The notes under the pieces: generated by a model
Databases searched by the model: none
What the model was told of the DNA's origin: nothing
What the model saw: only the letters and a program-made list of their open reading frames with translations
Shown here: positions 58,212 to 64,000 of the stretch, one piece after another
Position numbering within the stretch: the stretch's first letter is position 1
Layout: every line of letters starts with the position of its first letter
Program-made: the position numbers and the translations under genes
Assembly (NCBI RefSeq): GCF_003583765.1
Contig: NZ_QXQA01000001.1
Coordinates: forward strand, 124,001 to 188,000
Direction: 5' to 3'
Origin: Paenibacillus nanensis
Lineage (GTDB): Bacteria > Bacillota > Bacilli > Paenibacillales > Paenibacillaceae
DNA: 64,000 nt

Positions 58212-60349
58212 TCCGGTTAACCAATCGGCCTGCGATGCTGGAGGCGGGGGAGCATGTGGATACGCAGTGCCCGTTCTGCAGCGTTCAGTGCAAGATCCGC
58301 TTGACGAAGAATGAGCAGGCGGCGGGCGAACGGCGGGCGATGTATACGGTTGAGGGTATCCCGAATAAAGCGTCCGAAGGGCGGCTATGCGTCAAAGGGA
58401 TGAACGCGCACCAGCATGTAATCAGCAGCGAACGGCTGATGCAGCCGCTCGTCCGCAGAAACGGCGCGCTGCAGCCCGCCTCTTGGGAGGAGGCGCTTGG
58501 TCTCATCGCCGATCATTTTAAAGCTGTATCCGAGCAATACGGCGCGGATGCGATCGGCCTCTACGGCGGCGGTTCGCTGACGAATGAAACGGCTTATCTG
58601 CTTGGCAAATTCGCTCGGATTGGACTGGGCACGAAGTATATCGATTACAACGGACGATTCTGCATGTCCGCGGCGGCTTCGGCCGGGGTGAAGACGTTCG
58701 GCATCGACCGGGGACTGACCTGCAGGCTCGAGGACATCCCGCTGGCCCGCTGCATCATCCTAGCGGGGACGAATATCGCCGAATGCCAGCCGACGCTTAT
58801 GCCTTATTTGACAAGAGCGAAGGAGAACGGAGCGGCTATTATTGTCATCGATCCGAGAATGACGGCAACCGCCGAGCTGGCCGATCTGCATCTGCAGCTT
58901 CGTCCGGGCACGGACGCCGCTCTCGCGAACGGCATACTGAAGGGGCTGCTGCGCGGCGGGTGGATAAACCGTTCGTTTATCGACAGCAGGACAAACGGAT
59001 TTCCGGAACTCGAGAGGCATTTGGAATCGGTGCTGCTCTCCGAGATTGCGGAAATAACCGGTCTTACAGAGAGCCAGATCGAGAAAGCGGCCGAGCTGTA
59101 CGGAACGGCCGAAACCGGTATTGTATTTACAGCCCGCGGAGTCGAGCAGCAGACGGACGGGCATGAGGCAGTGCGGAACTTCTTGAACCTTGTGCTGGCT
59201 ACAGGGAAGATCGGCAGGCCGGGCTGCGGCTACGGCGCCGTAACCGGCCAAGGAAACGGCCAAGGCGGAAGAGAGCATGGCCAGAAGGCGGATCAGCTGC
59301 CGGGCTACCGGCTCATTGAGAACGAGGAGGACCGCAAATATGTGGCTGGCGTATGGGGCGTAGAGCCGGATCGTATTCCGCGCAAAGGCGTGTCGGCGTA
59401 CGAAATGATGGAGCTTGTGCACCAAGGCGTCATTCGTTCGCTGTTCGTGATGGGCTCGAACCCCGTCGTCTCGAACCCTAACGCCGATCTGGTCGAGAAG
59501 GCGCTTCAGAACATCGATTTTCTCGCGGTTGCCGATATGTTCTTGTCGGAGACGGCGCGGATGGCGGACGTTGTGCTGCCGGTCACTGCGTATTTGGAAA
59601 ACGACGGGACGCTCACCAATTTGGAAGGCCGCGTCCTGCTGAGGGAATCGAAGCTGGAGCCTCCGGGCGAGACGCGTCACGATTGGGATATTTTATGCGA
59701 GCTTGCGGCCAGGCTGGGCAAATCGGCTTATTTCACCTATGCGTCCGCTGAACAAATCTTTGAGGAGCTTCGGCTTGCGAGCAAAGGAGGGGCCGCCGAT
59801 TATTACGGCATTACCTATGACCGGCTGAGAAGGGAAGGCGGCGTCTATTGGCCCTGCCCGTCTGAGGACGAGGAGCAAAGCAGCGGCATTCTGTTCGAGG
59901 AACGGTTCGCGCATCCGGACGGGAAGGCGGTCTTCTTGCCGGTTCCAAGCCGGCAGCCGCAGGAGCTTCCCGACGACAACTATCCGCTTACGCTGACGAA
60001 CGGGCGGGTGCTCTCGCATTATTTGACCGGGGTGCAAACCCGGCGAAGTCCGTCATTGGCGGCGCGAAGCGTGGATAACTTTGCGGAGATCCACCCGAGA
60101 ACGGCGAAGAAGTACGGCCTGGAGGATGGCGATTGGGCGCAAATCAGCTCCAGGCGCGGGTCATTCAGTGTTCGCTGCAAGGTGAATGCGAAGATTCGCG
60201 AGAATCTGCTGTTTGTGCCGATGCATTGGGGCGGCGCGCAAAATGTGAATAAAGCGACCAACCCCGAGCTTGACCCGAACTGCAAGATGCCAGGCTTTAA
60301 GACGGCAGCGGCGTCCATTACCCCCCTCAAGCACATTTCGCCTTCATAA
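58208..60349 (+). CDS. nasC: Assimilatory nitrate reductase catalytic subunit (locus B)
   Basis: Molybdenum bis-MGD enzyme of 713 residues reducing nitrate to nitrite in the cytoplasm. The [4Fe-4S] cysteines are C21, C24, C28 and C61; the molybdenum ligand is in DYNGRFCMSAAA; TGQGNGQGGREHGQ binds the cofactor; the C-terminal domain has TLTNGRVLSHYLTG. It is paralogous to the subunit at 30945 (shared DYNGRFCMS and QGGREHGQKAD blocks). ATGA overlap with nasB indicates coupled translation. There is no nitrite reductase in this locus, so NirBD from locus A probably completes the pathway. Confidence 0.93.
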   Translation: MIRLTNRPAMLEAGEHVDTQCPFCSVQCKIRLTKNEQAAGERRAMYTVEGIPNKASEGRLCVKGMNAHQHVISSERLMQPLVRRNGALQPASWEEALGLIADHFKAVSEQYGADAIGLYGGGSLTNETAYLLGKFARIGLGTKYIDYNGRFCMSAAASAGVKTFGIDRGLTCRLEDIPLARCIILAGTNIAECQPTLMPYLTRAKENGAAIIVIDPRMTATAELADLHLQLRPGTDAALANGILKGLLRGGWINRSFIDSRTNGFPELERHLESVLLSEIAEITGLTESQIEKAAELYGTAETGIVFTARGVEQQTDGHEAVRNFLNLVLATGKIGRPGCGYGAVTGQGNGQGGREHGQKADQLPGYRLIENEEDRKYVAGVWGVEPDRIPRKGVSAYEMMELVHQGVIRSLFVMGSNPVVSNPNADLVEKALQNIDFLAVADMFLSETARMADVVLPVTAYLENDGTLTNLEGRVLLRESKLEPPGETRHDWDILCELAARLGKSAYFTYASAEQIFEELRLASKGGAADYYGITYDRLRREGGVYWPCPSEDEEQSSGILFEERFAHPDGKAVFLPVPSRQPQELPDDNYPLTLTNGRVLSHYLTGVQTRRSPSLAARSVDNFAEIHPRTAKKYGLEDGDWAQISSRRGSFSVRCKVNAKIRENLLFVPMHWGGAQNVNKATNPELDPNCKMPGFKTAAASITPLKHISPS

Positions 60350-60397
60350 GTGATTGCTTGGGCATGTCAAATTGTTATAGCTGACTGATGCGCGAGA

Positions 60398-60406
60398 TGC
60401 TATAAT
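60398..60406 (+). promoter_or_regulatory. Extended -10 promoter element
   Basis: TGCTATAAT with a perfect -10 (60401-60406), 42 bases before the small membrane protein gene; -35 is weak. Confidence 0.6.
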
Positions 60407-60447
60407 TTGTTAGCTATTCATTTGAACAGGTCGAAGGGGATAGGGCT

Positions 60448-60723
60448 GTGAAGGTTTATCTTATTCTTACGCAAGTTTTATTTGGGCTTAGTCTCATTCC
60501 GTGGGTCGTCATATGGGGATTGTCCTTTATGAGCTTTGACGCAGGGTTCAGCGCGGCCAATCTGGCGTTCGTGGGGACCATTACGCTTTACCCCATAGCC
60601 GTTATCGTCTGTTCGGTGGTGGCTTGGCTCATTCATAAGCGCAGGCGGCGGGCGGCCATAATCGTCAATTTAATTCCGATGGTGTGGGTGCTGGCGTTCG
60701 CCGGACTCATGGTGTTTGTATAA
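60448..60723 (+). CDS. Small membrane protein
   Basis: Protein of 91 residues with three hydrophobic helices (about 4-25, 37-60 and 68-88) and a basic loop KRRRRAA between the last two. I do not recognise a family. GTG start after AAGGGGAT. It has its own extended -10 promoter and stands alone after the nitrate locus. Confidence 0.7.
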   Translation: MKVYLILTQVLFGLSLIPWVVIWGLSFMSFDAGFSAANLAFVGTITLYPIAVIVCSVVAWLIHKRRRRAAIIVNLIPMVWVLAFAGLMVFV

Positions 60724-60746
60724 CGATATGTCGCGATTTCGCGCGA

Positions 60747-60777
60747 TAAGGCCATGACGTTAAGCGTCATGGCCTTA
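60747..60777. terminator. Hairpin between convergent genes
   Basis: Thirteen-pair perfect stem TAAGGCCATGACG / CGTCATGGCCTTA with 5-base loop; no T run on either side, so a terminator role is likely but not certain. Confidence 0.65.
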
Positions 60778-60786
60778 TGAATTGGG

Positions 60787-61659
60787 TTATGCTTCCGGGT
60801 GATGAAGCTCAGTCGCTTCGCCTTCGATAATGAACGGCTCCGGGATGCGGTCGTTAGTACCGCTCCCGGGGCTTTTTGAGGTTGGATAGCCTTGCAAATG
60901 AACCCATTGGCGGATGGCCTCGTTCATCTCGTCGGCCGCTTTCGTTGGCAGCTGATGCTTTTGCTGGCCGAGGACGACAAGGGAAGCGTTCGGCAATCGG
61001 CTCATTAATAGTTTGCGGTAACGCCGGAAGCCCCAATCCTTCTCCCCGTAGAGGAGCAGAACGGGGTGTTTAATTCTTGGCAGCTCCTTCGTGCAATTGA
61101 AATTTAAGCTGTAGCGGTAATATTGATGAATATTGCTAGTGCTGCCTTTTTCGGTCAGCTTCATCATGTTGCGGTAGGTTTGTTTGCTGTCGGAGTTGCC
61201 CCATGTGATCGCCAGCATTAAGAGGCGAACGGCTGTTTTCCAACGGGATAATCCGATCGCAAGCCGGATGCGTCCCCTGAGATAGGGATCGCTGGCCTCC
61301 GACATCGCGCTGATCAGGATGCCACCGAGAAACCGGTCGGAGTGATCGAGCAGCGCCTTTAAGGCGACGGTTCCGCCGGTGGAGTAGCCGCATACGAACG
61401 CCTTCTCTACGCCTAAGCGGTCCAGCAATTGTTTAATATCCTCCGCAATCAGCGCATACGATATCGGGCTTTCCGATTCCTCGCTTAGCCCATGTCCTCT
61501 AATATCGAAAGTAATGACCCGGAATTCATCCGCAAGCTGCACCCGTTGATATTGAAAATTCGCGCTTGTCAGCAGCGGGGGATGGATGAACACGAGAGGA
61601 ATCCCTTCGCCGCTGTCACTGTAATGCAGCTTGACGCCATTTACGAGCTCGTGAGGCAA
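60787..61659 (-). CDS. Alpha/beta hydrolase
   Basis: Hydrolase of 290 residues with the usual fold: oxyanion region FIHPPLL, DIRGHG, nucleophile S93 in GYSTGG, acid Asp in LLYGEKDWGF, His in GQQKHQLP. A C-terminal tail of about 30 residues (from SKSPGSG) is extra to the fold. No signal peptide. The start is TTG 61659 with AAGGAGGGG 7 bases upstream. Substrate unknown; esterase, lactonase or haloperoxidase-like roles are possible. Confidence 0.85.
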   Translation of the reverse strand: MPHELVNGVKLHYSDSGEGIPLVFIHPPLLTSANFQYQRVQLADEFRVITFDIRGHGLSEESESPISYALIAEDIKQLLDRLGVEKAFVCGYSTGGTVALKALLDHSDRFLGGILISAMSEASDPYLRGRIRLAIGLSRWKTAVRLLMLAITWGNSDSKQTYRNMMKLTEKGSTSNIHQYYRYSLNFNCTKELPRIKHPVLLLYGEKDWGFRRYRKLLMSRLPNASLVVLGQQKHQLPTKAADEMNEAIRQWVHLQGYPTSKSPGSGTNDRIPEPFIIEGEATELHHPEA

Positions 61660-61730
61660 ACTGCAGCCCCTCCTTCATGATTGTATATCGTTTCCATTAC
61701 AATGTGCCTCAGATTCGGCCCGTCTATTCC

Positions 61731-62948
61731 TCATCTTTCCTTCCAGAGCGCCGAGCGGACATACAGCAGCAGGAAAAAAGCGTTCCAGGCAACGGCGCCT
61801 GTAAAAATAGCTTGCGTTCCCCAAATTTCGATAATCCAGCCCGATAAGAACATCGTAATCGGCATGCCGATCCGGAAGATCGTGCCGGTAATCCCGGCGA
61901 TTCGCCCCATCAGATGAGAAGGGGTCTGTTCGTGTCTCATTGTATAGACGGATATGCCGTGAAACGATGTGGCGAGCCCGATAAGAAACAGCGCCGTGAC
62001 AAATAAGGTCATGGATTCGCTAAACACTAGCAACCCCGAGCCGATCGCGTGCAGGATGATGGAGAAGCCGTAAATTTTCCCTAAGCCGACCCTTGCGCGA
62101 AGCTTGCTGGTCATCAAGCTCCCTGCCAGTCCGCCTATACCGGCGGCGGACAAGATGACGGCCAGCATCGAGGACGAAAGCTGCAGCACGTCTTTGGCAT
62201 GGAACACCAGACAGGTCTGCACAACGGTGAAGGAGCAGTTGATGAACATCACAAAGATCGTGATATGGAATAGCGTTCGATTCGATCGGAAGGCGCGCCA
62301 CCCTTCGCGGAATTCATGCACCATATTGGTTGTCGGCCGGTGCAGCCGCGGCGCCTCCGCGGGAAGCAAGGAGATTGACAGCAGGCATAGAATAAATAAT
62401 AACGCCGTAATCAGAATGCCGTCGGACACATCCGAGAACAGGAGCAGCAGCCCCGTCAGCGCGGGTCCCATGACGGTGACGAGCGTTTCGACCAAGCTGA
62501 TTTGGGCGTTTGCTTCCGTCAGCTTCGACGGCTGCGCGGTTTGTTTGACGAGGCTGACTTGAACGTTGAAAAAACCGTAACCAAACGTCATGAGCAAAAA
62601 ACCGATCATATAGTAGAACATCAGCTGCTGGGAGCCGGATTTATAAAGGAACGTGAACAGGATGAGAAGTACAGCCTGCGAGCCCAGCATCCACATCGCC
62701 CATCGCTTCTTGTTCGCCCGGTCCACTAGGACGCCGATCGCGATGGCGAAGAAGAAGTTCGGCAGCAGCTCCGCCGTTCGCATCGAAGTCATCGACACCG
62801 AGGAATGAGTGAGCTCATACATTAAGAGCGGAAGCACGAGCTCGTATATTTTATTGCCGATACTGACGAATAGAATGCTGGTTAATAGTATGGCGAAATG
62901 ATTGTTCGACGCGGCGCTTTTGGCGCTTTTGAGTTTGGCTGCAAGCAT
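61731..62948 (-). CDS. MFS transporter (probable drug or metabolite exporter)
   Basis: Major facilitator of 405 residues with 12 helices. It has the loop 2-3 motif region VLVDRANKKRWAMWMLG and the MFS_3-like pattern AAGIGGLAGSLMTSKLRARVG and RIAGITGTIFRIGMPI. ATG 62948 has GAAGGA 8 bases upstream; the longer frame covers the divergent promoter. It faces the SgrR-like gene at 63059, an arrangement often seen in Paenibacillaceae where the regulator controls the exporter. Confidence 0.87.
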   Translation of the reverse strand: MLAAKLKSAKSAASNNHFAILLTSILFVSIGNKIYELVLPLLMYELTHSSVSMTSMRTAELLPNFFFAIAIGVLVDRANKKRWAMWMLGSQAVLLILFTFLYKSGSQQLMFYYMIGFLLMTFGYGFFNVQVSLVKQTAQPSKLTEANAQISLVETLVTVMGPALTGLLLLFSDVSDGILITALLFILCLLSISLLPAEAPRLHRPTTNMVHEFREGWRAFRSNRTLFHITIFVMFINCSFTVVQTCLVFHAKDVLQLSSSMLAVILSAAGIGGLAGSLMTSKLRARVGLGKIYGFSIILHAIGSGLLVFSESMTLFVTALFLIGLATSFHGISVYTMRHEQTPSHLMGRIAGITGTIFRIGMPITMFLSGWIIEIWGTQAIFTGAVAWNAFFLLLYVRSALWKER

Positions 62949-63058
62949 AAGATCAGTCCTTCGAAGTAGTATGCTCTTTATGTTAGAGGCTGCTGGCCGA
63001 AGGAAAAAGGGTAGATCATGCCGGCATAATTTCATCTTTTCAAAGAGGAGTGTTAGAG

Positions 63059-64000
63059 ATGCGCGTCGCGGAGGATTATTTGCGTCTGCGAATGGCCTGT
63101 CCGGGGCGTCAGGACGGGAAGCCGTTCGCGATTTCGATGGAGGAGATCGCGAATGCCCTTTACTGCACCCCCAGAAACGCCAAACTGATCGTAAAAAAAT
63201 GGGTGGAGCTGGAGTGGGTGCGCTTTGTGCCGGGCAGAGGGCGGGGACATACATCAGAGCTCGCTTTCCTGATGGACTCTGCCGCATTGGTGCTTCGAGA
63301 GGCGCAGGAGCGGGCGAAGGAGGGGGATGTGCAGGGGGCGTTCGAATGGCTGAAGACGAATGAACCCCTCGTTTCCGTCAGGCCGCAGTTTCTGGAATGG
63401 CTGATCGCTTACTTCGGCTACAAAACCGATCAAACCCAAGGGGAACGCGTCGTGGAGACGCTGCGGCTGCCGATTTACCGCGAGATCGTGTCCTTGGACC
63501 CCGCGAACGCGTTTTATTCGTTCGACACGCATTTGGTTCATCAATTGTTCAGCAGACTCGTGGAGTACGACGCGGCGGCGAGTGCGTATACGAAAGGTCT
63601 CGCTTACCATTGGGAGTCGAATGAGGACGCGACCGAATGGACGTTTTATTTGTACAAAGGCGTGCTGTTTCATGACGGACAGGAGCTGACGGCGGAGGAT
63701 GTTCGGGCGAGCCTGGCGAGACTGCGCAATGATCCGAGCATGCACGGCTGGCTGACGGACCATATCCATAGCGTGGAGGCACGCTCGCGTTATACGGTGA
63801 GCATGAAGCTGAGCAAGCCCAACCGGCGATTTTTATGGTATATGAGCCATAGCGCCGCCTCCATAGTGCCGTCGAGCTATCCTTCTGAACCGGCAGGCGC
63901 CCAAGTGCCTGTCGGCTCGGGCCCATACCGGGTCACGGATCGCCGCAAAGGCAAAGTCGTGCTGGAGAAGTTCTCTTCCTATTATGGGTTATCCGGTATC
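63059..64000 (+). CDS. SgrR-type regulator with solute-binding domain (partial, runs off the end)
   Basis: The reading frame is open from ATG 63059 to the end of the window (314 residues so far). Residues 1-110 form a winged helix of the SgrR N-terminal kind (MEEIANALYCTPRNAKLIVKKWVELEWV in part, RGRGHTSELAF). After a linker comes a family 5 solute-binding domain (LDPANAFYSFDTHLVHQLFSRLVEY in part, FHDGQELTAEDVRASLARL, PVGSGPYRVTD). The protein is thus a cytoplasmic regulator that probably senses a small sugar, peptide or other ligand through a binding-protein fold. GAGGAG precedes the ATG. Confidence 0.88.
   Translation, partial: MRVAEDYLRLRMACPGRQDGKPFAISMEEIANALYCTPRNAKLIVKKWVELEWVRFVPGRGRGHTSELAFLMDSAALVLREAQERAKEGDVQGAFEWLKTNEPLVSVRPQFLEWLIAYFGYKTDQTQGERVVETLRLPIYREIVSLDPANAFYSFDTHLVHQLFSRLVEYDAAASAYTKGLAYHWESNEDATEWTFYLYKGVLFHDGQELTAEDVRASLARLRNDPSMHGWLTDHIHSVEARSRYTVSMKLSKPNRRFLWYMSHSAASIVPSSYPSEPAGAQVPVGSGPYRVTDRRKGKVVLEKFSSYYGLSGI

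Noticed and set aside
62949..63287. N-terminal extension of the MFS exporter frame up to 63287
   Set aside because: It overlaps the divergent SgrR-like gene and has no membrane or family features; ATG 62948 has a ribosome site.
1..64000. CRISPR arrays, insertion sequences, prophage genes or integrase attachment sites
   Set aside because: No spaced direct repeats, transposase or integrase motifs, or phage structural genes were seen.

Overview
The window looks like a chromosome segment of a spore-forming member of the Bacillota, most likely Paenibacillaceae (Paenibacillus or a close relative). The reasons are moderately high GC with strong AGGAGG-type ribosome sites, frequent GTG/TTG starts, YesN/YesM-type AraC response regulator and kinase pairs beside CUT1 sugar transporters, a small acid-soluble spore protein, CotF-like coat proteins, RNase J, and two DUF2512 proteins. 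No rRNA, canonical tRNA, insertion sequence, prophage or CRISPR array was seen.

Layout. (1) 1-6290: end of a sugar permease, a two-component system, an LplA-like binding lipoprotein and an AraC regulator. (2) 6405-14365: an amino-sugar operon (an unrecognised alpha/alpha-barrel protein, GH3 NagZ-like hexosaminidase, FAD-dependent oxidoreductase, NanE epimerase, ROK kinase) followed by a GntR/LacI-type regulator. (3) 14443-15877: a MerR regulator and a double-SRPBCC protein behind a textbook MerR promoter. (4) 16104-22976: an alpha-mannan operon (GH125, CUT1 transporter without ATPase, two GH76 enzymes) behind a perfect consensus promoter with a cre-like site. (5) 23207-26401: a DUF2334 protein carrying FG-GAP-like repeats, and a family 2 glycosyltransferase. 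(6) 26602-28215: an orphan Spo0B-type kinase and a TM2 protein. (7) 28311-38382: nitrate locus A, with a NarK transporter, cytochrome b-like membrane protein, Nas-type molybdenum reductase, four-cluster ferredoxin, Tat-exported Rieske protein, four small proteins and NirBD, all with Fnr-type boxes. (8) 38485-54304: mixed housekeeping, spore and membrane genes, including RNase J, a kinase fused to an RsbR/STAS module, an SdpRI pair, and a 700-base non-coding stretch containing a circularly permuted tRNA-like fold just upstream of a slipin gene. (9) 54406-60349: nitrate locus B, with a divergent NasA-like transporter and NasB-NasC. Both of its promoters carry perfect GlnR/TnrA boxes, and both leaders carry two hexaloop hairpins followed by a terminator, the layout read by ANTAR antiterminators. 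(10) 60448-64000: a small membrane protein, an alpha/beta hydrolase, an MFS exporter and the start of an SgrR-like regulator.

How it fits together. The two nitrate loci use related molybdenum subunits but different control logic. Locus A and NirBD read as low-oxygen (Fnr) genes with a membrane electron-entry module. Locus B reads as nitrogen-limitation (GlnR/TnrA) plus nitrate-sensing (ANTAR) genes for assimilation, with NirBD probably supplying nitrite reduction for both. The sugar regions describe a saprophyte that takes up oligosaccharides from fungal mannan and amino-sugar polymers. The most unusual items are the permuted tRNA-like element at 49650-49715, the paired ANTAR-type leaders at 55691-55771 and 55943-56021, and the Rieske-containing Nas-type reductase cluster.
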